A stretch of 64,000 nt of DNA from Actinomycetospora callitridis (GCF_028737265.1 NZ_JAQZAK010000011.1:1-64000), one strand, 5' to 3'. Counted from the first letter of the stretch, positions 39,707-47,972 are shown. Notes: a model not told the origin generated them from the sequence alone. A program made the numbers and translations.

Positions 39707-40369
39707 ATGGCCCTGACCCGCGAGCAGATGGCCGCCCGCGCGGCGCGCGAGCTCACCCACGGCGCCTACGTCAACCTCGGCATCGGGCTGCCCACCCTCA
39801 TCCCCAACTACATGCCCGACGACGTCGACGTCTTCCTGCACTCGGAGAACGGGCTGCTCGGCGTGGGCCCGTACCCCACCGAGGACGAGGTCGACCCCGA
39901 CCTCATCAACGCGGGCAAGGAGACGGTCACCGTCAGCCCCGGCGGCTCGTTCTTCGACTCCGCGCTGTCGTTCGGGATGATCCGCGGCGGCAAGGTCGAC
40001 ATCGCGGTCCTCGGGGCCATGCAGGTCGCGGTCAACGGCGACATCGCCAACTGGGCCGTACCCGGCGCGATGATCAAGGGCATGGGCGGCGCGATGGACC
40101 TCGTCCACGGCGCGCGGCGCGTGCTCGTGGTGATGGAGCACGTCACCAAGAAGGGCGCGCCCAAGCTCCTCGAGACCTGCGCGCTGCCCCTGACCGGCCG
40201 CGGCGTCGTCTCCCGCGTCATCACCGACCTCGCCGTCGTCGACATCACCCCGAACGGCTTCGTCCTGCGCGAGCTCGCCCCCGGCGTCACCACCGACGAG
40301 GTCCGCGAGCAGACGGGTGCACCGCTGGCCGACGCCGACGACCTCGCGGAGATGCCCGTCCCGGCCTGA
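39707..40369 (+). CDS. pcaJ: 3-oxoadipate CoA-transferase subunit B
   Basis: A 220-residue beta subunit, ATG 39707, 1 nt after pcaI. It carries the catalytic SENG motif (Glu47, HSENGLLG) that forms the covalent CoA thioester. Other family features are YVNLGIGLPTLIPNYMP, GGSFFDSALSFGMIRGGKVDIAVLGAMQV and VMEHVTKKGAPKLLE. It is the last gene of the catabolic operon. The thiolase PcaF that would finish the pathway is not in this window. Confidence 0.92.
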   Translation: MALTREQMAARAARELTHGAYVNLGIGLPTLIPNYMPDDVDVFLHSENGLLGVGPYPTEDEVDPDLINAGKETVTVSPGGSFFDSALSFGMIRGGKVDIAVLGAMQVAVNGDIANWAVPGAMIKGMGGAMDLVHGARRVLVVMEHVTKKGAPKLLETCALPLTGRGVVSRVITDLAVVDITPNGFVLRELAPGVTTDEVREQTGAPLADADDLAEMPVPA

Positions 40370-40554
40370 CGCCGGTTGATTCGATCTCGTCCGTGGGGGG
40401 AGAGTCGCACCAGCACGAGGGTCCGATCCCGTCGCCCGGCCCCTGCGACGGCACCGCGACCCTGTCCCGAACCGCGGACGTGTCCGCACGAGGGTCCGAT
40501 GACGCCACCACCTCCCCGACCCCGACCCACCCCGGCCGCCCGGCGGGTGATCCC

Positions 40555-41001
40555 GTGATCACCAGCCGCGACCTGGCCGCGATCCCCCGGGACACCGCCG
40601 GCACGCTGGTCGACCGGGTCTGCGCCGACGGGCCCGTCGAGACCGCGCTGCTGAACGGCGCCGGGGTCGTCGTCTGGGTCGACGACGCCTGGGTCGCGTT
40701 CTGCCTGGCCAACGGCGGGGACCCGGCGCGGGCCGGGATCGGGTGCTCCTACCTGGCGCTGTGCGACGCCGCGGCGGCCACCGACCGGCACAGCGCGACG
40801 GTCGCGTCGGCGATCCGCGCCGCGCTGCGCGGCGACCTCCCCGCCCCGGCCCGGATCGAGGTCCCCTGCGACGCGCCGACGCACCCGCGCGTCTTCGACG
40901 TCCTGGTCTCCTCGCGCCGGGACGACCGGGGGTGGGTGCTCGGCGCGACGGTCACCCTGTCGGAGATCGACCCGTCCGACGTCGACGGGGGCCCCACCTA
41001 G
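40555..41001 (+). CDS. Stand-alone PAS-fold protein
   Basis: A 148-residue protein from GTG 40555 with GGGTGA upstream; the long upstream in-frame stretch is low-complexity and probably untranslated. It resembles the PAS domain at the start of actinobacterial PAS/GAF signalling proteins: VVVWVDDAWVAFCLANGGDPARAGIGCSYLALCDAAAATD, ASAIRAALRGDLPAPARIEVPCDAPTHPRVFDVLV. No output domain is attached. It may be a sensor partner or a fragment of a larger regulator. Its stop overlaps the convergent synthetase stop by 4 nt. Confidence 0.65.
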   Translation: MITSRDLAAIPRDTAGTLVDRVCADGPVETALLNGAGVVVWVDDAWVAFCLANGGDPARAGIGCSYLALCDAAAATDRHSATVASAIRAALRGDLPAPARIEVPCDAPTHPRVFDVLVSSRRDDRGWVLGATVTLSEIDPSDVDGGPT

Positions 41002-43001
41002 TCCCGGGCCCGCGCCACCACGTCCTCCAGCGCCTCGGGGTTGCGCAGGGCGTCCTTGCTGACGGCCTTCTCGGGGGCGGTGCCGGCGAGGATGCGTTTC
41101 ACCGGCACCTCGGACTTCTTGCCGTTGAGCGTGCGCGGGATGTCGTCGACCACCAGGAAGCGGTCGGGGACGTGGCGCGGCGAGAGCTGGCTGCGCAGGG
41201 CCTTCTTGAGCTGCGGCGCGACGTCGTCGAACGCCACGCCCTCGCCGAGCACGAGGAAGCACAGCAGCTCGCCGCCCCCGCGGGCGCCCTCGACGCCGGA
41301 GGTGTCGATGACCAGCGAGTCGACCACCTCGTCGAAGGACTCGACGACCTCGTAGAACTCCGCGGTGCCCATCCGGACGCCGCCCCGGTTGAGCGTCGAG
41401 TCGCTGCGCCCGCGGATGACGAGGGACCCCCGCGGCGTGATCTGGACCCAGTCACCGTGGCGCCAGATGCCGGGGAAGTCCTCGTAGTACGACTCCCGCA
41501 TCCGGCTGCCGTCGGGGTCGTTCCACAGCATCACCGGCATCGACGGCATGGGCCGGGTGATGACGAGCTCGCCGACCTCGTCGATCACGGGCTCACCGGT
41601 GGGATCGAACGACTCGACGGAGGCGCCGAGCGCACGGCAGGAGATCTCACCCCGCCAGACGGGGACGGTGGGGGCCACGCCGACGAACGCCGCGCAGACG
41701 TCGGTGCCGCCGGAGACCGACGCGATCTGGATCGTCTCGCCCACCGCGTCCTGCAGCCAGTCGAAGCCCTCCGGCGACAGCGGCGAGCCCGTGGAGCCGA
41801 CCGAGCGGATCGCGGAGAGGTCGAACGCGTCGCGCGGGCGCAGGCCGGCCTTGAGGCACGACTGCACGAACGACGCCGACGTCCCGAACAGCGTGACGCC
41901 CTCGTCGGCGGCCATCCGCCAGAGCACGTCGAGGTCGGGGTGGCCCGGGCTCCCGTCGAAGGCGATCACCGTCGCGCCGACCAGCAGCCCGGAGATGAGC
42001 AGGTTCCACATCATCCAGCCGGTGGTGGTGAACCAGAAGAACCGGTCACCGGGCCCGAGGTCGTGCTGCAGGGCCAGCGACGCGAGGTGCTGGACGACGA
42101 TGCCGCCGTGCGAGTGCACGATCCCCTTCGGCAGCCCCGTGGTGCCCGACGAGTAGAGGATCCACAGCGGGTGGTCGAACGGCACCGGGTCGAACGCGAG
42201 CCCGACGTCGGCGTGGTCGGTGAACGAGGCCCAGCCGACGACGTCGTCCCCGTCGGAGGACCAGTCGGCCCACGCCCCCTCGGTGACGTAGTCGATCCCG
42301 ACCGTGGCGCGCAGCGTCGGGAGCTGCCCGCGCAGCTCGGCGACCGTCGGGCGGATGTCGTAGGACTTGCCGTTGTAGAGGTAGCCGTCGACGACGACGA
42401 GCACGGACGGCTCGATCTGGGCGAAGCGGTCCACCACGGCGCGGGCGCCGAAGTCGGGCGAGCACGACGACCACGTCGCCCCCAGCGACGCGGCGCCGAG
42501 GAAGGCGACGAGGGTCTCGACGCAGTTCGGGGCGAGGGCCACGACCCGGTCGCCGCGCCCGACCCCGAGCGCCTCGAGCCCGGCCCGGGCGCGGGCGACG
42601 TCGGCGCGCAGCTCGCCGTAGGTGCGCTGCTCGCGCCGGCCGTCCTCGCGGAGCGCGACGATCGCGAGGTCGTCGTCGGCGCCGCCCTCGGCGGGGTGCA
42701 GCGCGTGCTCGGCGTAGTTGAGGGTGCTGCCCGGGAACCAGCTCGCCCCGGGCATGTCCTCGGAGGCGAGGACCTCGTTCGGGGCCTCGTGGAACCGCAC
42801 GCCGAGGTGGTCGACGATCGTGCCCCAGAACGCGCGCAGATCGGTGGCGGACCACCGCCACAGGTCCTCGTAGGTCTCGACGGTGACCCCGTGCTCCTGC
42901 GCGGCGCGCTCCGCGAACGCGGTGATCCGCGCGTTCCGTACCGTCTCCTCGTCCGGCTGCCAGAGGATCTCGGGTTCCGTGCTGTCGGAGGGGGCGCTCA
43001 T
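40998..43001 (-). CDS. Acetoacetyl-CoA synthetase
   Basis: A 667-residue adenylate-forming enzyme, ATG 43001. Features are EILWQPDEETVRNARITAF, the N-terminal 'ACAS_N' like segment with ASWFPGSTLNYAEHAL, the P-loop YSSGTTGLPKGIVHSHGG, FFWFTTTGWMMWN, HGDWVQITPRGSLVIRGRSDSTLNRGGVRMGTAEFYEVVE and the catalytic Lys in LNGKKSEVPVKRIL. The length and GGVRMGTAE motif are typical of acetoacetyl-CoA synthetase rather than acetyl-CoA synthetase. It activates acetoacetate (or a similar 3-oxoacid) with ATP. It follows the beta-ketoadipate genes on the opposite strand. Confidence 0.9.
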   Translation of the reverse strand: MSAPSDSTEPEILWQPDEETVRNARITAFAERAAQEHGVTVETYEDLWRWSATDLRAFWGTIVDHLGVRFHEAPNEVLASEDMPGASWFPGSTLNYAEHALHPAEGGADDDLAIVALREDGRREQRTYGELRADVARARAGLEALGVGRGDRVVALAPNCVETLVAFLGAASLGATWSSCSPDFGARAVVDRFAQIEPSVLVVVDGYLYNGKSYDIRPTVAELRGQLPTLRATVGIDYVTEGAWADWSSDGDDVVGWASFTDHADVGLAFDPVPFDHPLWILYSSGTTGLPKGIVHSHGGIVVQHLASLALQHDLGPGDRFFWFTTTGWMMWNLLISGLLVGATVIAFDGSPGHPDLDVLWRMAADEGVTLFGTSASFVQSCLKAGLRPRDAFDLSAIRSVGSTGSPLSPEGFDWLQDAVGETIQIASVSGGTDVCAAFVGVAPTVPVWRGEISCRALGASVESFDPTGEPVIDEVGELVITRPMPSMPVMLWNDPDGSRMRESYYEDFPGIWRHGDWVQITPRGSLVIRGRSDSTLNRGGVRMGTAEFYEVVESFDEVVDSLVIDTSGVEGARGGGELLCFLVLGEGVAFDDVAPQLKKALRSQLSPRHVPDRFLVVDDIPRTLNGKKSEVPVKRILAGTAPEKAVSKDALRNPEALEDVVARARD

Positions 43002-43017
43002 GGGCACCGTTCTATCC

Positions 43018-43665
43018 TCAGCGCGCGGTGAGCACCAGCATCCGGGCCTCGACACCGACCCCGGAGCGGTAGGGCGTCACGTCGGCCGACACCAGCTCCG
43101 CGACGCCCGCGTCGACGAGCCGGTCGGTCTCCGCGCGGTAGCCGCCGGACTCCCAGACGTCGTCGAGCACCGTGGCGACGATCGTCCCGCCCGGACGGGT
43201 CAGCCGGACGAACTCGGCGAGGGCCTCGGGACCGACGTGGCCGTGGGTGAGGGTGCCGACGCAGACGACGGCGTCGTAGGCGTCGGCGGGGGTGGGCAGC
43301 GGGCGGGTGAGGTCGGCGGGCTCGAGGGAGCGGTAGGCGCCGGTGGCCCGGGCCCGCTCGAGCATCCCCGGCGAGACGTCCACGCCGTCGACGACCTCGA
43401 TGCCGCGCTGCGTGAGCGCCGCCCCGACCAGGCCCGTCCCGCACCCGGCGTCGAGCACGGTGATGCCCGTGCCGGCGACGCGGACCAGCGTCTCGGCGGC
43501 GAGCTCCGGGGCGACGTAGCCCTGGGCGTCGTCGGCGAGGTCGGCGTCGTACTCCGCGGCCCACTCGTCGTAGAACTCCCGGGCGTCGTCCGGGCCGCGC
43601 AGGCCGTAGGCACGCTCGAGGTACGGGTTGCCGCCGGTCGGCGTCGTAGGCTCGTCGGACGTCAT
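43018..43665 (-). CDS. Class I SAM-dependent methyltransferase
   Basis: A 215-residue protein, ATG 43665. Motif I is VLDAGCGTGLVG, with VDGVDVSPGMLERARATG as the acidic loop, YDAVVCVGTLTHGHVG as motif II and LTRPGGTIVATV as motif III. It begins with a helical cap (YLERAYGLRGPDDAREFYDEWAAEYDADLADD) found in Williams-Beuren-protein-like (WBSCR27) small-molecule methyltransferases. Substrate unknown. It is divergent from the MFS gene. Confidence 0.85.
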   Translation of the reverse strand: MTSDEPTTPTGGNPYLERAYGLRGPDDAREFYDEWAAEYDADLADDAQGYVAPELAAETLVRVAGTGITVLDAGCGTGLVGAALTQRGIEVVDGVDVSPGMLERARATGAYRSLEPADLTRPLPTPADAYDAVVCVGTLTHGHVGPEALAEFVRLTRPGGTIVATVLDDVWESGGYRAETDRLVDAGVAELVSADVTPYRSGVGVEARMLVLTAR

Positions 43666-43682
43666 GTGCGCCAGTCTTCTAC

Positions 43683-43722
43683 GTGAGCGAAATTCCCGGC
43701 TATAGCCGTGAATTCCACTCAC
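43683..43722. repeat. Family B palindromic element, copy 2, in a divergent promoter
   Basis: GTGAGCGAAATTCCCGG then CTATAGCCGTGAATTCCACTCAC. Outer arms are GTGAG/CTCAC and the centre is a perfect 12-bp palindrome CGGCTATAGCCG (43697-43708). It is clearly related to the hairpin at 29672-29711 but lies between two divergent starts, where it cannot serve as a terminator and may act as an operator for the MFS gene. Confidence 0.8.
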
Positions 43723-43744
43723 GGCCGGAGCTAAGGTCCTGGCC

Positions 43745-43771
43745 ATGCAGAACCGCTTCCGCCGACGCTGA
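43745..43771 (+). CDS. 8-codon ORF (MQNRFRRR) in frame before the MFS gene
   Basis: ATG 43745 to TGA 43769-43771 encodes MQNRFRRR. A TANNNT box (TAAGGT, 43732-43737) lies exactly 7 nt before the ATG, as expected for a leaderless transcript. After the TGA the same frame continues without a standard start through HPAPPPSRVPRGFGARVVAVEALGQF into the transporter. It is either a leader peptide controlling the exporter or the true N-terminus cut by a nonsense codon. Confidence 0.5.
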   Translation: MQNRFRRR

Positions 43772-43849
43772 CACCCGGCCCCGCCTCCGTCGCGGGTCCC
43801 CCGCGGGTTCGGCGCACGGGTCGTCGCCGTCGAGGCGCTCGGCCAGTTC

Positions 43850-44953
43850 GTGCCGCTCTACCCGCTCTACGCGCTGCTCTTCGCCGACCACGGCCTCTCC
43901 GACGCCGCGATCTCGGCGCTGTTCGCGCTGTGGTCGGTGACGACGCTGGTCCTCGAGGTGCCCTCGGGCGCCTGGGCCGACGTGACCTCCCGGCGACGGA
44001 TGCTCGCCGCGTCCGGAGCCCTCGCCGCGGCCGCCTTCGCCCTGTGGGTGCTGTTCCCGGGCACGTGGGTGTTCGCGCTGGGCTTCGTGCTCTGGGGCGT
44101 CGGCACCGCGCTCGGCTCCGGGACGCTCGAGGCGCTGACCTACGACGCCCTCGCCGGCTGGGACGCCGCCGACCGCTACGCGACGCTCATGGGCCGGGCC
44201 CGCTCGGGCTACCTCGCGAGCACCCTCGTCGCCACCGCGCTCGCCGCGCCGCTGGTGGAGGTCGGCGGCTACGTCCTGCCCGGTCTCGTCGGGGCCGCCG
44301 CGGCGCTGGGCGCCGGCCTCCTGGCGCTCACCCTGCCCGAGGAGTCGCGGGCACCGAGCGCACGGACGACGTCGCGCGACGCCCTCGCCGAGTGGTGGAC
44401 GACGCTGCGCGACGGCCTCGCCGACGTGTCCCGGACGGCGCTGCTGCGGCGGGCGGTGCTCGTCACGGCGCTGCTCACCGGGTTCATGGCGTTCGACGAG
44501 TACCTGCCGCTGCTCGCCGCCGACCGGGGCGCTTCACCGGCGACGGCCGCGCTCGCCCTCGTCGGGGTGGGCGTCGCGGAGACGCTCTGCGTCGCGCTCG
44601 CCGGCCGCGTCGCCCGCGCCCGCGGGGCGGCGCTCGGCGTGCTGCTGGCCGTCGCCGCGGTGACGGTCGGCGCGGGCGCGCTGCTGCCGCTCGGGCCCGG
44701 GTTCGCGGCGATCGCGCTCGGATGGGGCGTACTGCAGATGCTGCTCGTCGTCGTCGAGACCCGGGTGCAGGACGAGGTGACCGGTGACGCCCGCGCCACC
44801 GTCACGTCGGTCGCCGGGCTGGGATCGGAGGGGGTGGCGCTCGGGGTGCTCGCCGTCGTCGGCACCGGGTCGGTCTGGGTCGGCCTGCCGGTGCTCGTGG
44901 CCGCGCTCGCGGCGCCGTTGCTGGGAGTGGCGGTGCTCCTGGCGCGGTCGTGA
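43850..44953 (+). CDS. MFS exporter with uncertain N-terminus
   Basis: 367 residues from the first standard start, GTG 43850. The first transmembrane helix seems to begin 11 residues earlier (VVAVEALGQFVPLYPLYALLF), in frame but with no ATG/GTG/TTG between the TGA at 43769 and 43850. About 11-12 helices follow; the loop after helix 2 reads EVPSGAWADVTSRRRML, typical of MFS. Substrate unknown. The gene may start at a non-standard codon, be read through, or be a pseudogene. It ends at a perfect 12-bp hairpin. Confidence 0.75.
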   Translation: MPLYPLYALLFADHGLSDAAISALFALWSVTTLVLEVPSGAWADVTSRRRMLAASGALAAAAFALWVLFPGTWVFALGFVLWGVGTALGSGTLEALTYDALAGWDAADRYATLMGRARSGYLASTLVATALAAPLVEVGGYVLPGLVGAAAALGAGLLALTLPEESRAPSARTTSRDALAEWWTTLRDGLADVSRTALLRRAVLVTALLTGFMAFDEYLPLLAADRGASPATAALALVGVGVAETLCVALAGRVARARGAALGVLLAVAAVTVGAGALLPLGPGFAAIALGWGVLQMLLVVVETRVQDEVTGDARATVTSVAGLGSEGVALGVLAVVGTGSVWVGLPVLVAALAAPLLGVAVLLARS

Positions 44954-44983
44954 CCGTCCGGGTCTGGCCGAACCCGGACGGTC
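44952..44983 (+). terminator. 12-bp perfect terminator hairpin
   Basis: GACCGTCCGGGT (44952-44963), loop CTGGCCGA, ACCCGGACGGTC (44972-44983). It starts within the MFS stop codon and precedes the CBS gene by 45 nt. Confidence 0.85.
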
Positions 44984-45028
44984 CCTGCCATTCTCGGAAC
45001 CGTCGCGAACCCGACGAAGGGACCGGCC

Positions 45029-45457
45029 ATGCGCATCGCGGACCTCATCGCGCGCAAGGGATCAGCCGTGCTCACCGTGCCGCCCGACGCCCCGGTGTCG
45101 CACCTCCTGGAGGTGCTCGCCGAGCGCAACGTCGGCGCGGCGGTCGTCTGCGAGGGCGACCGACTGGCCGGGATCGTGTCCGAGCGCGACGTGGTGCGCC
45201 ACCTCCACCGCCGGGGCGCGGGCCTCCTCGACGCACCGGTCTCCGAGATCATGACGACGGTCGTGGCGACGTGCCGGCTCGAGGACGACGTCCAGACGCT
45301 GAGCCGCACCATGACCGAGCGGCGGATCCGCCACATCCCGGTGGTCGACGACCAGGAGAGGCTGACAGGGATCGTCAGCATCGGCGACGTCGTGAAGACC
45401 CGGATCGACCAGCTCGAGGAGCACCGCGACCAGCTCGAGGCCTACATCTCGGGGTGA
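45029..45457 (+). CDS. Two-CBS-domain protein
   Basis: A 142-residue protein, ATG 45029 with GAAGG upstream. There are two CBS repeats: MRIADLIARKGSAVLTVPPDAPVSHLLEVLAERNVGAAVV..GIVSERDVVRHL and VSEIMTTVVATCRLEDDVQTLSRTMTERRIRHIPVVDDQERLTGIVSIGDVVK. Stand-alone CBS pairs bind adenine nucleotides and act as energy or stress sensors; the partner here is unknown. The next gene, an aldo/keto reductase, starts 65 nt downstream. Confidence 0.92.
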   Translation: MRIADLIARKGSAVLTVPPDAPVSHLLEVLAERNVGAAVVCEGDRLAGIVSERDVVRHLHRRGAGLLDAPVSEIMTTVVATCRLEDDVQTLSRTMTERRIRHIPVVDDQERLTGIVSIGDVVKTRIDQLEEHRDQLEAYISG

Positions 45458-45522
45458 CCCACACCCCCCGTCCGCCGGACTCGTCCGTCGTTCAACCGCT
45501 TCGGGAGCGGGTACGCGACGGG

Positions 45523-46497
45523 ATGGAGATGACGAGACTGGGCAAGACCGAGCTGCAGGTGTCGCGGATCGCGTTCGGCACCTGGCAGGTCTCGGGCGAG
45601 TGGGGTTCCTACGACGCCGACCAGGCGCAGCGCGCCATCCGCCACGCCCTCGACCTGGGTGTCAACTTCTTCGACACTGCGCAGGCCTACGGGTTCGGCG
45701 AGTCCGAGGAGGTCCTGGCGAACGCGCTGCGCGGCGAGCTGGACCGCGACCGGGACTCGGTGGTGATCGCGACCAAGGGCGGCATCAACCCGGGCACCGA
45801 CCGGCCGCGGGACTCGCGCCGCGAGTGGCTGCGCTCGGGCGTCGAGTCGTCGCTGACGGCGATGAAGATCGACCACATCGACCTCTACCAGGTGCACTGG
45901 CCCGACGAGCAGACGCCGTTCGAGGACACCGCCGGGTACCTGCAGGAGCTCGTCGACGAGGGCAAGATCCGGCACGTCGGCGTGTCGAACTACGACGCCG
46001 ACCAGATGGCCGCGTTCGACCGTCGCCGCCCGGTGGAGACCCTCCAGCCTCCGTACCACCTGTTCCGCCGCCACATCGAGGACGACGTGCTCCCGTACGT
46101 GCGCGAGCACGACATCGGCACGCTCGTGTACTCGCCGCTGGGCTCGGGCCTGCTGACCGGCTCGATGGACGAGAACACGACGTTCGAGGACTCCGACTGG
46201 CGCGCGCAGGCCTCGGCGTTCCAGGGCGAGAAGTTCCGGCAGAACCTCGAGGTCGTCGAGCGGCTGAAGGCGTTCGCCGCCGACAAGGGCGTCGAGGTCT
46301 CGCAGCTGGCGATCGCCTGGGTGCTCGCGCAGGACGGGATCGACGTCGCGATCGTCGGGGCCCGGTCGGAGAAGAACATCGAGCGCTCGCTGGCCGCGGT
46401 CGACGTGTCTCTCTCCGCCGACGACCTCGCCGAGATCGAGAAGATCACCGCCGACGGCGTGCAGGTCACCGGCGCCGCTCCCGAGGGCGTCTCCTGA
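45523..46497 (+). CDS. Aldo/keto reductase, YghZ/AKR11-like
   Basis: A 324-residue reductase; ATG 45523, with ATG 45529 possible. Motifs are TRLGKTELQVSRIAFGTWQVSG, NFFDTAQAYGFGESEEVL (Asp, Tyr), VVIATKGGINP (Lys), HIDLYQVHWPDEQTPFEDT (His) and DVAIVGARSEKNIERSL. It is distinct from the AKR at 28676. It may form an operon with the CBS protein. Its stop is 11 nt before the family C hairpin. Confidence 0.92.
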   Translation: MEMTRLGKTELQVSRIAFGTWQVSGEWGSYDADQAQRAIRHALDLGVNFFDTAQAYGFGESEEVLANALRGELDRDRDSVVIATKGGINPGTDRPRDSRREWLRSGVESSLTAMKIDHIDLYQVHWPDEQTPFEDTAGYLQELVDEGKIRHVGVSNYDADQMAAFDRRRPVETLQPPYHLFRRHIEDDVLPYVREHDIGTLVYSPLGSGLLTGSMDENTTFEDSDWRAQASAFQGEKFRQNLEVVERLKAFAADKGVEVSQLAIAWVLAQDGIDVAIVGARSEKNIERSLAAVDVSLSADDLAEIEKITADGVQVTGAAPEGVS

Positions 46498-46508
46498 GCG
46501 GAGCCTGA

Positions 46509-46563
46509 TGTCAGCGGAGTGCCGTCGCAGACACTGGACGTCCATGACGGCACTCCGCTGACA
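46509..46563 (+). repeat. Family C element, copy 1, with 18-bp perfect stem
   Basis: TGTCAGCGGAGTGCCGTC (46509-46526) pairs perfectly with 46546-46563 across a 19-nt loop GCAGACACTGGACGTCCAT. It lies between the convergent aldo/keto reductase and glycosyltransferase genes and would terminate both. A diverged copy is at 47936-47972. Confidence 0.88.
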
Positions 46564-46568
46564 GAGCA

Positions 46569-47735
46569 CTACCGCGCGAGCTCCGCCTCCACGACGTCGG
46601 CGGCGGCCGGGGCCCCGCCGCCGCGTCGGATCACGTCGCGCTGTTCGGCCAGGCGCGCGGCGACGTCGGGCGAGGACGTGAGCTCCAGCAGGGCCTCCCG
46701 GAGCCGGTCGGCGGTGACCTCCTCCGACGGGATCGTCCGCGCCACGCCGAGTGCCTCGAGCATCGCGGCGTTGGCGAACTGGTCGACCGCACGTGGCACC
46801 GCGATCATCGGCACGCCCTGGAAGAGCCCCTCGGCGCACCCGCCCATGCCCGCGTGGGTGACGAACGCGCTCGCGCGCCCGAGCACCCCGAGCTGCGGCA
46901 CCCACCGGTGCGCGGTGACGTTCGGCGGCAGCTCGCCGAGGGCCTCGAGGTCGAGGTGCGGGCCGACCGCCAGCACCACCTCCCACGGCAGCGGGCCGAA
47001 CGCCTCGGCGCAGGCCCGGAAGTCGTCGGGGTGGTCGTGGTACGCCGAGCCGAAGGAGACGAGGACGAGCGGCCGCGCGGGCTCCGGCCACTCCTCCTGT
47101 GCCGCCCGCCGCGCGAGGTCGGGCCCGACGAACGTGTAGATCATCTCGTCGACGCGGTCGGCGAACGGCTGCAGCGCGCGGGGGATCTCGACCATCGAGC
47201 GGCGCGGCCGCCCGACGAGCTGCTCGGGCTCGTCGTCGATCCCGGACTCCGCGAGCCACGCCGAGAACCGCGCGAGGTACGCCCGGTACCCCGGCGTCTG
47301 CCGGAACGCGAGGTCGTCGGCGAGGTCGGACTCGTACCCGTCCCAGGCGACCATCGCCGGCGAGAGCTGCACCGCGGGGATGCCCCAGCGCCGGGCGAGC
47401 ACGATCGCCGGATACCCGCCGATGTCGTAGAGCGCGACGTCCGGGACGTCGTCACCCAGCGCCGCCTCGATCTGCGGCAGCGTGTGCACCGCCTCGTCGA
47501 GGAACAGCGCGGTGCCGTCGACGGGGTCGGTCGGCCACTGCTCGCCGCGACCCTGGTCCGGCAGTACGGAGGTGTGGACCAGTGGCGTCGCTCCGGTGGC
47601 CGCGACCATGTCGGCGAAGGGCGCGGGGATCGCATAGGTGACCCGGTGACCGCGCGCGACGAGCTCGGCGATCACGGGCAGGTGCGGGTGGGTGTGGCCG
47701 TGCGCGCCGGCGCCGACCATCAGGACATGAGCCAT
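46569..47735 (-). CDS. GT1 glycosyltransferase, macrolide-inactivating (MGT) type
   Basis: A 388-residue GT-B enzyme, ATG 47735 preceded by GGGAG. It opens HVLMVGAGAHGHTHPHLPVIAELVARGHRVTY with the catalytic His in AHGHTHPHL. The donor-binding region has RPLVLVSFGSAYHD, VTAHRWVPQLGVLGRASAFVTHAGMGGCAEGLFQGVPMIAVPRAVDQFANA, the UDP-glucose signature of the OleD/Mgt family. These enzymes glucosylate macrolides or flavonoids. An 11-codon ORF and a hairpin lie upstream, suggesting attenuation. The gene is bracketed by inverted family C elements. Confidence 0.9.
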   Translation of the reverse strand: MAHVLMVGAGAHGHTHPHLPVIAELVARGHRVTYAIPAPFADMVAATGATPLVHTSVLPDQGRGEQWPTDPVDGTALFLDEAVHTLPQIEAALGDDVPDVALYDIGGYPAIVLARRWGIPAVQLSPAMVAWDGYESDLADDLAFRQTPGYRAYLARFSAWLAESGIDDEPEQLVGRPRRSMVEIPRALQPFADRVDEMIYTFVGPDLARRAAQEEWPEPARPLVLVSFGSAYHDHPDDFRACAEAFGPLPWEVVLAVGPHLDLEALGELPPNVTAHRWVPQLGVLGRASAFVTHAGMGGCAEGLFQGVPMIAVPRAVDQFANAAMLEALGVARTIPSEEVTADRLREALLELTSSPDVAARLAEQRDVIRRGGGAPAAADVVEAELAR

Positions 47736-47779
47736 GGGGGACTCCCAGGAGCAGGGATGGACGAGGGCAGGGCTGAGCC

Positions 47780-47851
47780 CCGCCGGACCGGGCCGGCGGT
47801 GGCGTCACGGCCTCGTCAGCCGTAGAGCTGCTTCTGGATCACGACGCGCAC
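47780..47851 (-). promoter_or_regulatory. 11-codon ORF and hairpin ahead of the glycosyltransferase
   Basis: On the minus strand GTG 47851 to TGA 47816 encodes MRVVIQKQLYG. Between it and the glycosyltransferase start is a perfect hairpin CCGCCGG-N6-CCGGCGG (47780-47799). This layout resembles the leader-peptide attenuators of macrolide-resistance genes. No ribosome-binding site is clear before the GTG, so translation of the peptide is unproven. Confidence 0.4.
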
Positions 47852-47935
47852 GGTAGGGCGTTCAGCCGAGGGGGCGCGACCGAATTCTCGGCGAGCGACC
47901 TCGAGTGCGTGGCCCTATCGGCGTGCTCCCCTTAC

Positions 47936-47972
47936 TCGGACACTCAATGTCTGCGGCGCCACGCCGCTGACA
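47936..47972 (-). repeat. Family C element, copy 2 (diverged)
   Basis: On the minus strand it reads TGTCAGCGGCGTGGCGCC then GCAGACATTGAGTGTCCGAG, matching copy 1 at about 29 of 38 positions. It begins 13 nt after the stop of the ABC ATPase gene, in the same relation to an upstream stop as copy 1 (11 nt). The perfect second arm is lost. Confidence 0.75.
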
